Of a stretch of 64,000 bases of DNA, positions 51,268 to 63,462 are shown piece after piece; positions within the stretch are counted from its first letter, which is position 1, and each line of letters opens with the position of its first letter. Position numbers and translations under genes: made by a program. The notes under the pieces are model-generated. The model saw only the letters and a list, made by a program, of their open reading frames with translations, was not told the origin of the DNA and searched no databases. The stretch covers positions 7,445,001 through 7,509,000 of the forward strand of contig OZ014415.1 in the NCBI GenBank assembly GCA_963965975.1, read 5' to 3'. Source of the stretch: Xestospongia bergquistia (Eukaryota; Porifera; Demospongiae; Haplosclerida; Petrosiidae).

Positions 51268-51590
51268 AAAACGAGTTCCTATGGTATTATTAAACAAAGA
51301 GGTAAAATCAAGATAAACTGTACTATTGTGTCATATTATATTCTTTATAAACAGATGGCAAGAATATAAGCAATGTCATAATTACGTTAATAGTAATATC
51401 CAGGAGCTGTATTGGCATACCACTTGTTTTTACTCATTATCATTCTAAGTCAATACAGCCAAATACAACACAACTCATTGGTGATGATTTCATTAATAGT
51501 GATGACAATGCATTCTTTATTAGTGATGATATATCTCTTTCATCTATAGTCATATCATTACCTGATCCACGAACTGCAAATGTTTCCTTA
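51268..51590 (+). pseudogene. Truncated copy of receptor C
   Basis: The first-exon equivalent has ACG in place of the ATG start. The second exon begins differently, with a stop within its first codons, then matches receptor C from 'GIPLVFTHYH' to 'ISLPDP' and ends. The rest of the ectodomain and TM2 are missing. Confidence 0.85.
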
Positions 51591-52490
51591 TTATGTGATA
51601 TTAATTATTGATAAAGATTATTATCAAGATTAAACTTGGAAATTTAGCAAAACAGCAGTGCTTTTTTAAATTGCTTTGTGTATGACTATGAATTTGATAA
51701 TATTGCATGATGTAATGTTTTGGCATGATCATTAATAACTACATACATTCTTGTTTAGAGTGACATGTTATCTTGTGTCTTGGATAAATTTATGATTAAA
51801 ATTGATTTACATATATGACTTTAGAGTGCAAGATCATTTGCAAGATTATTTGCAGGTTTGCTGGTTGTATCTATGTATATGTATTCTAGAATCTCGATTT
51901 AATACATATAGTGGTCGCCTACTTTTCATACTTTAACAAAATGTCAGTGACTATACCAACTGCAAATTAATCACATCATTAAAGTATGGGGAGACTATAC
52001 TAATTATTATATAACTCTACATTGTGTGCTCAAGCATTTGAGGTTCCTAGAACAGTTTATATCAATTAAGTTCTTACAAAAATATGCTCATTTTGAAATT
52101 TTGACAAAGTAGTAGGTATATACGCAATCCACAATATAATAATACTATCAGGTTATTGTTAAACAGCAATGAGGATGCCAAGGAAAAGAATGTTATGAAA
52201 TGTATTATTCTTATATGAATATTATTATAATATGAACATTAATTCTATAATATCTTAAAATTAAGATCGGTCCGTAATCTGTTGATGCGCGATCGGTGTT
52301 TTATACATACCAGCACAAGTGGTGAGTATATTGTATGTAAGCTCGATTTCTGTATTAACTGATACGATTCCCAAAGCCGTAAACTCTAAAGCATTTGAGC
52401 AAGCTGTAGATTCGTAGTTTATCAAGGTCCGTCCAATATTGTCCAGCCCAAGCAGTTAATCTAATTAGAAGCTTCCCCGCTTGACCTCCC
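51591..52490. other. Intergenic stretch
   Basis: No gene is recognised; AT-rich with scattered stops. Confidence 0.5.
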
Positions 52491-53080
52491 ATGGACCAAA
52501 TTGTTATACATGGAACGACAAAAGAAACAAGTGAAACAGATGTCGCTCATGAGATCTCTGATAGGATGAAAATCTCTAAAGAACAAATAAAAGTCGAGAG
52601 AGTTGAACTGACATGTGGGTGTTGGTTTCACAAAATAACAGCTGATCGTGATATTGTTCAAACAATCTATGAAAGGAAAGATCGCCTTCCAAGAAGATGG
52701 CACCCTCGTTATTGTACCAGTTATAACAAGAAGGATGCTAAATTAGTGATATCACTTGCATATGCAAAAAGTTCAGAAAATAATGCTCTCAGCAACTTTC
52801 TAACTACAATTACTCAAGTTGGTAACCAGTACAAGGTAGAAAATTCTGATTCTACTAACAAAAATCAAAAAGTATTTTTCTATTAAAGGTCAATTATGAT
52901 GTTCAAGTAATAGTTGATAAAGAAGCAGACTGCAACTATTATGTCTCATCTGATAAAGAGCCGAAACCAATCATTAAAGTTGATATCAGAGGAAACCATG
53001 ATGACCTAGTTTACCCAAATCCTGATACAGTTGGAAAAATATGTGATGCAGTGAATACATATTGGAGAGACTACTGGTAA
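52491..53080 (+). CDS. Orphan small protein family, member H
   Basis: Exons 52491-52835 and 52889-53080 with a 53-nt phase-0 intron give 178 aa. It shares with its relatives the N-terminal pattern ('VIHGTTKETSETDVAHEI', 'KISKEQIKVERVE', 'ITADRDIVQTIYERKDRLP') and the C-terminal exon ('EPKPIIKVDIRG', ending W-R-D-Y-W). The fold is unknown; no signal peptide or TM. The conserved intron position in three copies supports a real gene family. The neighbours on both sides are receptor-family loci. Confidence 0.72.
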
Positions 53081-54592
53081 GATATTATCACTCATACAAT
53101 TAACTTCACTTTTTGTAGCATATACTTGACAACAAGCTGTGAAACTATTACTGGAATTAACATTTATCCACCTGGTCCAAAAAGGCTACCACCCTCATAT
53201 TTTCAAAATTTGTTCACTAGTAACAAATAAATCATATATAATTATACATGCTGCTGTGTGCTATCCTTTATATCTTATGCATATAACTAAAGAGTTTTTA
53301 TTATTTTTTTTTATTTTAGTACTAAGAACAAATGAAACTCAATGTTTGTCTCCTTAAGCAATTTTTTATAAAGATTAATTTTAATGCTATTTCCATGTAT
53401 GCCATTAAAATTTCTAATGATATTCCTAACTATGAAATTTTATGCTGTGGAAAAATGACTGAACAATACCAGATTTATTTAAATCTGATTGACTTGAAAT
53501 GACACCTTTCTGTATCGTAAAGTTAATGATATTTATTTACATTTCTGTTCTTGGTATGTTTTCTTATAACTATTTAATGATGCTATTTTAAAGCATCCAG
53601 ATACTATATAGACTTTAGTTATGTTGATTCATATAAATTAACTAGTTATAGATTAATATTGATTAATATTATTAATGTTCCAGGATTCAGAAAGACAGAG
53701 TGGTTTATCAATATGACCTTACAGGTGGAATGTACAGTTTTTATGACAAGTCCCTTTCTGCAGACAACCCATCTTGCCAAGCAACAGGTTTTATTATAAA
53801 ATTAAGACAGAATACATTGGTGATTTGATGGGTAAGACTGATGTATCTTCTTCCTTTTTAAGAGCAAGGAACGATGACATGATTTGTAATTAGTCATGTT
53901 TTATTTGTTATGAGGATTATAGCTCTAATCATTATAAATAAACACAAACTGGAAGAAAATCTTGAATAATTGCAAAATGTCATAGTACTAGTAGAACATA
54001 AATAACCAAGAACCTAACTTCACAGAAATTATGTCATCATATTAGATATTTTGTCAAACTAAAGTATTCATAACAGTAAAAACACAATCACATAATAAAA
54101 ATGAAGAGTTAACAAATGCACATAATCAATATTGATATAATACAATAAATAGCAGAAAAAGTGCATAATAGCAGATAAAGTGCATCACTGGACTGATAAA
54201 AATCCCAATAATCATGAATATATTATTATGAATAAATAATATTTACTACTACTTACTTATTATATGCAAACTAAATAACTATAGATTTGTTAAATCATAT
54301 ATAATATGTATGATTAAATTAGCCAATCAATTTTTAATGATGAAAATGTACATTTGTCAAGAAAACAAACATGCATTTAAAAAATCCATGATTATGAAGT
54401 TCCCTCTAAAACTAAATGTAACAGTAACTTCAAATTAAATGACATCTGTATTATCTAAGATATAACTACCTATATTCATTCTTTCTATAAATAGATACAT
54501 AAAATTTCAAAGTCTATACGTAATGTCATAATAATTGCATATTCATCTCAACGTCAGCAAGGATAGTGGAACACGGACTATAATATCTAGTT
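53081..54592. other. Intergenic stretch with a receptor relic
   Basis: At about 53690-53800 a short frame contains 'YDLTGG' and 'LSADNPSC', resembling the YNTTGL ... LSxxNPSC block of the receptors, so a decayed receptor is likely. Nothing else is recognised. Confidence 0.35.
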
Positions 54593-56460
54593 ATGGCTGG
54601 TGAAAAACACGAAGAGTCGGGTACGTTTCGCCTTTTAACATTAATAGAGTATTAATAGAGTATGAAGAGGGTCCTATGATTCATTATTCCTGTGTATATC
54701 CTTAAAAAAGTAGATTAAACTAATAGAATTAAATCATAGTGTATTAGATGTATATATTCTGTATTAAATTTGTGATTGACTCGTTTATGTGATTAATTTC
54801 TTCGTAGACTTAACAGAGCTCATTCAAAAGAAACCACATATTAAAGAGCAATGGTCAAGGGAATGCGATGATGAACTGTTTCTAGAACTAAGTAAGCAGA
54901 TACCAAACTCTGGTTTAACACTTGCACTTAGTCTTGGATTAACAAATGCTGATGCAGAACAAATCAAACGAGACAAACATGATGAAAAAGATAGGATAAT
55001 TGCAACTTTAATAAAATGGAGAGAAAAAAATGGCAGTGATGCTACCTACCAGGTATTGATAGAAATCTTCAGTACACATGAAAATCGTAAATTGGCTGAG
55101 TTTGTAATAAATTATCTTGATGAAAATGTACCAAGAAAGCAAACATCAGGTAGATACAATAAGTACATTATTAAAAGCTAATGAGGTACTACAACAATAT
55201 TGTCCATGGTATAGCCTGTGTACTATAATTTTCTTCTAGTTTAGAGCATACTTATAGTTTTTGCTTTGTCATTGTTTATACTATCATATATTTCCTTATA
55301 TGGTATTAATTTATGTTTTGATATTGCATCATCTTGCTTAGCTTGCTTTTTTGCTACTATATAAGTAGTTGGTTCTGCTGTTGCTTTTCAGTGTATTGGC
55401 TTTTAACTAATGAAGTCTTTGTAATAAATAACAAATATGTCTACAAACAGCACAATTATCATATCTTTCTCTCAATATAGGGACCATCAAACCATTAGTG
55501 TTCACAATTTTCGGCCTAGTTATTGCAATAATCCTTATAACCAGTGGATGTGTGGCTTTGGGATTAGCAGTGTCACCAACAAACACAACTAAACATGATC
55601 ATATTGGGCAAGATCCTTTTAACAGTCCTTCATTAATAAAACTCAACTCGTCTATTTCTTTTCTCACTATACATCTAATTGAACCAACTTCTCATATCAG
55701 AGCAATGGTTTACATTGATTCCACAACACCCAGTATGAATAGTGTTTATCTACAGTCATCACCATCGCCTACTCTAACTTGTTCAGGATCTCAACTTGCT
55801 CAACCATCTCGTTGCAACTACAACTACAACGGTGCTGACATTCCCATCTATCTACTTGCTGACTTTAAGTTGATATACAAGTTGTCCATCAGAAATAATA
55901 ATATGAACATAAACACAACTCCTACAAAACTTCTTCTTTTTAATAATTGGTCACAGTACCGCAATTACTTTGCATATAAATCTTATAATCCGTGTAACAC
56001 ATCAAAACCCCTTCAAGTTGGCAATGGAACAGCAATAAATTCAACATGGACATTCAATATTACTGAGCCATCTTTCTATTATGTTGCTTTAGAAGTAGCA
56101 TATAATGTCACAGTAACAAGTTATAATGTATCAGTTGCTGGTCAGTTGTACAACATATCAGGATTAGAAAGCCCTTGCAGCAAGCCACTGTCTGAAGAAA
56201 ATCCACATTGTGAAGTTTTTTTATGCAATAAATTTTATTGTAATCAACATGATATGTACTTGCTGATTGACTCTAATAGTAATGTTAGTGTGACATATCA
56301 CTTTATTAGTAGTAAAATTGATGGTAAGGCAGATTTACTTTGTTTTATTTTTGGTTTATTGCTACTGCTGACATTTGTATATTGTTTATGCTGGCCTTTT
56401 GTTTATTGCCTCTGGTGGCCTTTTGTTTCTGCTGCTTTCTGTTGCAAAGGACAGTTATGA
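54593..56460 (+). CDS. Two-pass receptor with N-terminal cytoplasmic Death domain (receptor E)
   Basis: Three exons, 54593-54620, 54808-55149 and 55481-56460, with phase-1 introns give 449 aa. Exon 2 is a self-contained Death domain (about 10-120): 'LALSLGLTNADAEQIKRD', then 'ATLIKWREKNG', 'ATYQVLIEIF' and 'LAEFVINYL', the LG-L / W-x-x-x-x-G / AT-x-x-L pattern of the family. Exon 3 encodes TM1 ('FTIFGLVIAIILITSG'), the shared ectodomain ('PSRCNYNYNGADIPIYLL', 'FNITEPSFYYVALEVAYN', 'YNISGL', 'NPHCEVFLCN') and TM2 ('LLCFIFGLLLLLTFVYCLCW') with a short Cys/Trp-rich tail. Basic/N-in topology puts the Death domain in the cytosol, where it could recruit other Death-fold proteins. Exon 2 is a symmetrical 1-1 exon (342 nt). 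Confidence 0.82.
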
Positions 56461-56718
56461 TATATAATGTTATGCTTGCATTGCATGAATAAGAATTAAT
56501 ATCAAAATTTATTTATCATGCTGTTTTATTATATAAGTTGGTGTATTTTGTAATCTATCTGCTATATATATAATACCTTGTATTATTGCATAAATTCTTA
56601 CATAATATATAATGATATTCCATAAATAAAAAAGTTTGGGTTCTGGAACCTGATTTCTTGTAGACATATAAAATTAGTAATGCCTGTCTTGAATGGACAT
56701 GAATACATAATATAGTAT

Positions 56719-57259
56719 ATGATTTACGAGCTATTTATTTTTGCTTATATTCCATCCAATTGTCCTGTCCACCTCTTCCTCTTTAGTAATGAAACAAATT
56801 ATATGAATTTCAAGAACTATGAACCTTATAAAGCAACATACACATCTTGTTCACCAGTACACTTAACAAACACAACATTTAGTACAACATTTACACTAAA
56901 TGTGAGTGAGCCTTCCCTTTACTATGTTGGTATTGAGATAGTGATGGTGTAGTGTGATCAGTAATGTGTCTGTAATCAGTATACAATATAACACAACAGG
57001 ATTGGCGAGTCCAAGTGAGTGCAGTCAGCCTTACATCTTTATCAACATAACTGGTAGTGTCAAGATAACATATACTACTTCAAATGCTAATATTCATGGA
57101 AAAGATAATATTATCAGCTTTGCCTTCTCTTTATTTTTATTTATAATTTCTCTAATAACATTAGGATCATTTTTTTTATTTCTCATTTACTATCGAGTAT
57201 TAATCATAAAATACATGGAGCATTGTCCTTCAGCTAGATTAGAAATTAATTCTGAATAA
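56719..57259 (+). pseudogene. Receptor-family pseudogene F
   Basis: This is the C-terminal half of a receptor ('FTLNVSEPSLYYVGIEI', 'YNTTGLASPSECSQP') with TM2 and a tail. A frameshift/stop at about 56950 separates the two halves, the Cys-rich 'NPSC' block is deleted, and the N-terminal exon, TM1 and first half of the ectodomain are absent. Confidence 0.82.
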
Positions 57260-58240
57260 AATCAATACTAACATCATTCATAATTTTATTTGGTTTATAT
57301 CTTATGTTTGTTTTTGTCTTTACTACTTAGTCTAATATCTATTTAATTTATATTTTGTTTTGATTTTAATCTGATAATTATTTTAATTATTTTTATATGA
57401 TTTTGTCTATGGAAACTCCCTCTTACTAATTTTACATGATATATGGTATTATCAAATCAATAGGTCATAAAATGACATCAGGCTCTAGTTTACACAGTCA
57501 TTTAAACATATCCTGTTGACCTCTGAGAAAGAAAAGTGCAAACTAATTTTGACAAGTCTCCTTAAGTACATGTAAATATTGTTATCAAAAAACTTGGAAG
57601 ACTAAGAATGAGTCTACTTATACAATATATAACTATCACTATACTGATGTATTCAAATAAGAAACTTCAATGAGAGTGTTTATTCACCTTTATTATGTAC
57701 TTCAGTTTCTACAAACAATCCGAACACACTATACTCTTATACATGAAGTAAAACAAACTACTATTGAAGCCTACACAAAGAATTGACTGCAAGAGTAGCA
57801 TATGTCAGATAACTGACTATAAGTTGATAAGCCAATGCATAACACTATACAATTAATTGTAGAGTTACAGCATATTTGATCTAATTGCTATAATATCTTC
57901 TACACATATGCTGAATACACAAAATTCATGAGATAATACTCGATATTAGATATTTATCAACAACTATATACTATTTTTTTCCGTTTACTTGGAGATTACA
58001 AGGCATGCACATCAGTTGCCATTAGCATTGACACAAAAAAGTTATTTTAACAACAATATTTAGCTCACATCAGTGGATTACAATAAAATTAAGAATTCTT
58101 ATGAATACTAACAATACAATTTCTTGGTATGTTGTACTTTAAATTACAAAGCAACAAATACAGCAAGTAACTCATAAATTTTTGATTCCATTATAGTATG
58201 TTAGTATGAATGTATACTGTCAATAAATGCATTATTACTT
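57260..58240. other. Intergenic stretch
   Basis: No gene. The segment at about 58070-58160 is a degraded relative of half of the palindromic element at 22310-22616 (shared 'attcttatgaat' and 'ttggtatgttgtact' motifs). Confidence 0.5.
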
Positions 58241-58262
58241 ATGGAACCAAAAGAAGAAACAG
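58241..58262 (+). pseudogene. Possible orphan first exon of a receptor-family gene
   Basis: ATG followed by six charged codons ('MEPKEET') and a phase-1 GTAATG donor, the same format as first exons of receptors D and E. No matching second exon is seen before the next start exon at 59041, so it is probably a leftover. It is short, so confidence is low. Confidence 0.25.
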
Positions 58263-59040
58263 GTAATGCACCTCTTGTAGCTAAAGCATACTTACAATGT
58301 GCATGTGACAAACAATCACATTATAATATATACTGATGAGTACCCAATATACATACTCTCTAGTTCAAAACTAGTTTGTTTCCTATGTCACTGTCTAATT
58401 AATCATTTATTACTTTTCATTTGCTATTGTTTTTACCAATTCTAACTAAATAAAAGGGGAGTGGCACTAGTTAAATAAACCTTAAATTAATGAGCTGGCA
58501 AGATTTATTATTTTACTAATAGCTTTATTATTTATCATTGCCTGCTACATATATAATTTTTAAACATAGAAACTAAGAGTCTTTTTCAACTAAGTATTAA
58601 AATATAAAAATAATATATTGATTAACAATAAAGTTCATACATCATCAATGAAAGCTGCTTATTTTATTAATAAAAGTGGTTACAATTTTCAATAGTTTTG
58701 TATTGATAAAGATTGTAGGCTCAAATGAGGCATGAAATAGGCATACTAAGCCAGCCTGATGACAGAACAATAGAGTTATTTTAAATGATAGTAACAAAAT
58801 GTGTCAGCAGTGACATTATCTATAGCAAAATTTACATAAATAATATATATATACTTTATTTATATCAAAGTTTATATAAATGATATATATATATATATGC
58901 AGAATATAGGAATTGTAAATGTTATTCATGTCCTCATGTGATCAGCAGATGCTGAGCAGTACTGATAATGCAATGTCATGATATATATATGTAAATAAAA
59001 AAAATAGAAGAAAATTGCTTATTAATAAAACAGTCTCGTC

Positions 59041-59120
59041 ATGGCTTCATCTGAAGAAAATGAGCTGGATTATCCATTTCCAGTACAGGCTAGAAAATCT
59101 TCCTCCCCAGTCTGCAAACA
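59041..59120 (+). pseudogene. First exon of receptor G, cut off by a retroelement
   Basis: ATG opens 'MASSEENELDYPFPVQARKS' and ends at a GTATGT donor in phase 2. Receptors A, B and K also begin 'MAS(N)'. Downstream, instead of TM1 and ectodomain exons, lies a reverse-transcriptase element; receptor sequence resumes only at 61171. Confidence 0.5.
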
Positions 59121-59164
59121 GTATGTTGAAGTAAATAAATAAATGCAATCAATCTTAAGTTGTT

Positions 59165-61170
59165 GCTATTATTATTATTATTATTATTATTATTATGTTA
59201 GCTAATATGTAAAGGTTATATTATTATTATTATAGTCCATTATTATTGTTATCATAAAGTAATATTATTGTTTTTATAAGTTCATTGGTTCTCATATGAT
59301 ACCATCCTCCGATGGTAACTGAATGGGTACTCTTGAGGCCCACATACCGGCATTGCCTCGCCATAAAGTGATGGACAGCCGTTGGAACAAATGGGAGATG
59401 GAGTGAGAGGGGGGCAAACCGAGACGATCGGCTTGAAGCTTTCCAACTTCTTTAATTACATTAGCAGCTTCCCTGCTCCAGCCCCCAAATGACTCAACCA
59501 CCAATGGGATGAAGGAGATTCCAGCTTGATGGCAATCGTTATCATGCAAGCGACGTTTACACTCCTCTGCCACAGAAATAGCATAACCTTGAGCGACAGC
59601 AGCATTATTGATGGTAAGTTGCTGGACAGGCGAGACTACAGTAACATCAAGAGCAGCAGAACGACCACGTTTCCAACAATGGAGAAAAACATCAGCAGGG
59701 CGACTACTGGAACATGGAACAAGGGAGGGGACTTCTTTCTTAGGGGCCAAGGCAGCAGACTGTGCAGCAGAAAAAATGACATCACGCAGGCTATCATGCC
59801 GACGAATCATGTCCCCATTACCTTTACAGGTAACAAGGTGATCACCCATACTGTCAGCCTCTGTGTCACAAACTAGACAAGAGGAACCTTCCTTGACCAT
59901 CTGCAAGCCAAGCCAATACCTTAGGCAGGAACGAAACTCCCAATCTACCAGGTGTAGGCCAAGAGCAGAACAAGGTACAACATTCAACCAGTCACCTACA
60001 TGGCAGATAGAGGAAGACAAAGCAAGAGCCCTGGAGCGAATATCTGGGGCCTCCTGAAGGAAAGATTCAAATCTGGCTTGGTCAATTATTCTACTGAGAT
60101 GGCGCTGACGAACTGGAACATCTATATCCTCAATGGAAGACCAATCGGAATGATCTACAGCTGATGTCAGAAGGAGCAGTGCATCATTGGTATGAGGAGG
60201 AGGGGGTGGACTTCGATCCAAGATCTCAGCAACAAGATGGGCAGATTTCGATACAGAACTGATGAATGCAGCTGAGGCATGAGAGGTTGCCAAACGAAAA
60301 CCCAGTCTGCCAAATGAGACTGGAAGAGTTGCTTTTTTCCAAGCCCAATCTGGCAGTGGAGCACCAACAATCTCAGAGACAGAATCATGCAAAGCTCTGT
60401 CAAGATTCTGAATAGCATCCTCAATGAAGGAGGGGGGACATGTGCGCAAGATAAAAACAAACTTGGGGAGAGACAAACAAGAGCGTAACAAGACATATTC
60501 CATCTGTGAATCATCCAACTCAGGCAGTAGGTCTAGTGCACTTTGAATCTTTTCTACTCTCTTGCAGGCCTGTGAGGAACAGAATGTAGTTGAACCAACT
60601 GGGGCACCCAAAAGCACAAAACCATCTCAAGCAATTGGAATATCAGAGAGGAGAAGGTTCTCAGACAAATCAGCATCTGCAGGAAAAAAAAAACAAAGAT
60701 TTAACTCGGTTGAGTTGGAGACCTCTCGCAGGACCATCTTCTTCAATGATGCGTAAGGCCTTTAACAGATCCTCACTAGAGCCACAAAGAGTTCCATCAT
60801 CTAGATACCAGGCATTCATCTGTAGGCCAGGCACCTCCTCTGCTATTCTCTCAACAATGGGGTGAAGGGCCAGAGCAAAGCAGAAGGGACCCAAAGGGTC
60901 ACCTTGCTTTACACCACAACAACTCTTTACGGTACGCTTACCAAGGTGAAGAATGGGCTGAGAGCCATAACAGCACTCTGTCCATGCAGCCATAGAAGGA
61001 ATACGAGCTCGTACTTCTTCAAACATACAATGACGATCAATTGAATTGAAGGTATTACAAAAATCAATTTGCAAGACCCTTTTACGCCTTAAAGGAATGG
61101 TATCATCACCTAAAATAGTGTTAACCAAATGAACAATAGCTTCACAACCAACTGGAACTCCAACACCAAC
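59165..61170 (-). mobile_element. 5'-truncated non-LTR retrotransposon with RLE-type endonuclease
   Basis: Read on the minus strand, 61170-60670 encodes the middle of a reverse transcriptase ('GVGVPVGCEAIVHLVNTIL', 'GVKQGDPLGPFCFALAL', and the active-site 'YLDDG'). The frame shifts at an A/T homopolymer (60687-60696), then meets a TGA, then continues from 60617 to 59292 with the thumb region, a CCHC-like knuckle ('CLVCDTEADSMGDHLVTC') and a restriction-like endonuclease pattern ('RPADVFLHCW ... ALDVTVVSP'). RT followed by CCHC and an RLE is typical of the R2/NeSL/Dong group. A (TTA)n tract at 59165-59240 forms the 3' tail. The 5' part of RT is missing. The element is dead and lies inside receptor G. 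Its GC content is higher than its surroundings. Confidence 0.82.
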
Positions 61171-61580
61171 TTGCAAATTTATACTATGTTGCCATTGAGA
61201 TAGACACTGGAACAAATGTAACTAGTTATGTGTCAGTAATTCGTGTGTACTACAACATTACAGGACTTAAAGAGACCCAGTGAATGTCCTGAGTACCTGT
61301 CCGCTGATCATCCATCCTGCCTAATCACATTGTGTAGCTTCTTTTGTTATAGAGGTGACAAATATTTGTTAGTTAATTCTTACGGCAGTGTTGAAGTGTT
61401 CTATTCTTTCTCTACTCCTAAAATATATGGGTCGGCAAAGATGGCTGGCTTTTCATTGGTTTACTGTTCGTTGTTGCTGCCATTATTATTGTAATGACTC
61501 TGTCTATACTTGCTTACAAAAATAAAAGATTAATACGATGTTGTAAGCACATTTTTAACTGTCAATCAAGAACAGATTAA
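61171..61580 (+). pseudogene. 3' part of receptor G
   Basis: Starts abruptly at the retroelement edge with the ectodomain block 'LYYVAIEIDTGTNVTSYVSV' and 'YNITGL', shifts frame at about 61270 (stop in the first frame), continues 'DHPSCLITLCSFFC', then the second TM, again frame-disrupted at about 61480, and a basic tail. Not translatable as a receptor. Confidence 0.85.
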
Positions 61581-61875
61581 TTTTAATATTTGTTTGCTCA
61601 TTTTGTGAAAAATATTATACGTTCATGTATAAGTAATTTTGGATAAAAATTAAATTTAATCCTTTGCTGCTCAAACTTATGTGACATTTCTAACTGCATA
61701 TAGTTCTATAAAATTTTAAAACAAAACAAAGACTTAACAAGTGCGGTATCTTTAATATTGTGGTCATTAAAATGGCATAATTTTAGACTTGATTATATCA
61801 TATAAAACCCAGATGTATCAGTCTCAATACTAAAGAAAATATATTAATCAGTAATATATCAACATATCTATAAAC

Positions 61876-62813
61876 TTACTGATACTTGCTGAAAGATGAC
61901 TTAACCACAGCAGATATTTTTTCCAAATCTTGTTGACTTGGACAGACATCAGGATGTTTTTGTATACTCATTTCCATGAGTGGTTTGAAAACTTTATTTG
62001 TACGATCATAATAGGTACGAAGACCATCCCCCACATTAACAGACAATAAAATGTCATAGTTAAAATTGACCTGAATACAATTATAAAGTATATATTTTAC
62101 AATTCCATTATAAATAGTATTATTGTAACATGACCTTTTGTACAAACTTGTTTTTACATATACTATAATTGTATTCATTAACTTAATAATTCAAAAATAT
62201 GATCATAAGTGACTGCTGTTCATATTCCAAATAAGGATATTGTTCCTCGATGCTGAAGTTAGTAAATTGTACTTATTAAATACATTTTCCATTTAGATTT
62301 CAAATATAGCTAGTCTTGTAGCTAATTTATTAATAGTGATTTTATTTAAAACCAGTGACATATATAATCTAGAGCAAAGCAAGACTTCTTGTTACATCTT
62401 TCTATATAAAAGATACACTATTGCCTTACAGGTTCTTGAGTATTTGTTAGAGATGCGAAGAATTTTTTCAATCCATCCTCATCAATTGGTGATGGTGGGG
62501 CTGGAGATACTGAGACATCCGGCCAGAAGGTCAATGTTAATGATAGGGCATTTGTCTCTTGATCTTGTAGGCTTATTACTGGATGTAAAGTCCAATGACG
62601 AGGTAGAGAATGCTTTCTTTCATGAAGCTGATGAATAATATCTTGGTCAGCAATTATTTCATGAAACCATTCTTTGCCACGAATTATCTTTCTAACTTGA
62701 ATGTTTTCTTTTTTTATCCTAAGCCTACTTGTAATTGCATGCTCCACATCTAAGTCACTTGCCCCTCTTTTAGTTCCAGAGATATAAATTTTTCCTGACT
62801 CACTAACAGCCAT
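61876..62813 (-). CDS. Orphan small protein family, member I
   Basis: Exons 62813-62430 and 62070-61876 with a phase-0 intron of 359 nt give 192 aa. The N-terminal exon matches its relatives ('ISGTKRGASDLDVEHAI', 'RIKKENIQVRKI', 'IIADQDIIHQLHERKHSLP'). The second exon starts 'VNFNYDILLSVNV', matching 'VNYDVQVIV' of member H, but ends in a different C-terminus ('DLEKISAVVKSSFSKYQ'). No signal peptide, TM or known fold. Probably cytosolic. Confidence 0.7.
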
Positions 62814-63462
62814 TATATTGTTTTGTCAAGGAAGTCTAAAAAACAATCGGTCATATGATCTAATTAGATATTCATTACACACTATGAATCCTTGTACTAT
62901 CAAGAAAGTATAGCTACCATGTCGATAATTACTGTCAGGCTTATCATCAATAAAATATAATTCATTATTATCAACACTTGATATTCTTGAGTAGACCCTA
63001 GCATTATTATTATATATTGTGAGTAAAACAAAATATCAGGGGATCTAATAATGAAAACCCACTATTACTCCTGTAAACATAATAACAGCAGATTATTCCA
63101 ATTATTATGATATTTTAACTTAATATTGTTAAACTAACTATTATAATTATTATTATAAGCATTGTTTTATAACAATATAAATTGATCAGGCTCATCCAAC
63201 CAATTGGTTTACAATTTACAAGTCTATAAAATGTTTTTTGTTTATATAATGATGATGTGTCCTACTGTCTAGAAATCTAACAGTTATTTGAGTACACAAT
63301 ATAACAAAATGAAGCAGTAGTGATACAGCGAATATTGTACATATCTGTACATATACTTCAAAAGTCAAATATTATTCATACTCCTCATGTGATTGTGTCA
63401 TGAATTCTCGTTAATGTGCACTGTCATGTCAAATTAGCAACTTTAGTAACTTCAAATACATT
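62814..63462. other. Intergenic stretch between divergent genes I and K
   Basis: No coding sequence. This about 650-bp region separates divergently transcribed genes and may hold both promoters, but I see no clear TATA box that could be assigned. Confidence 0.4.

Noticed and set aside
51361..51590. Considered as the start of a working receptor gene
   Set aside because: It has an early stop, no ATG in the first-exon position, and lacks most of the ectodomain and TM2.
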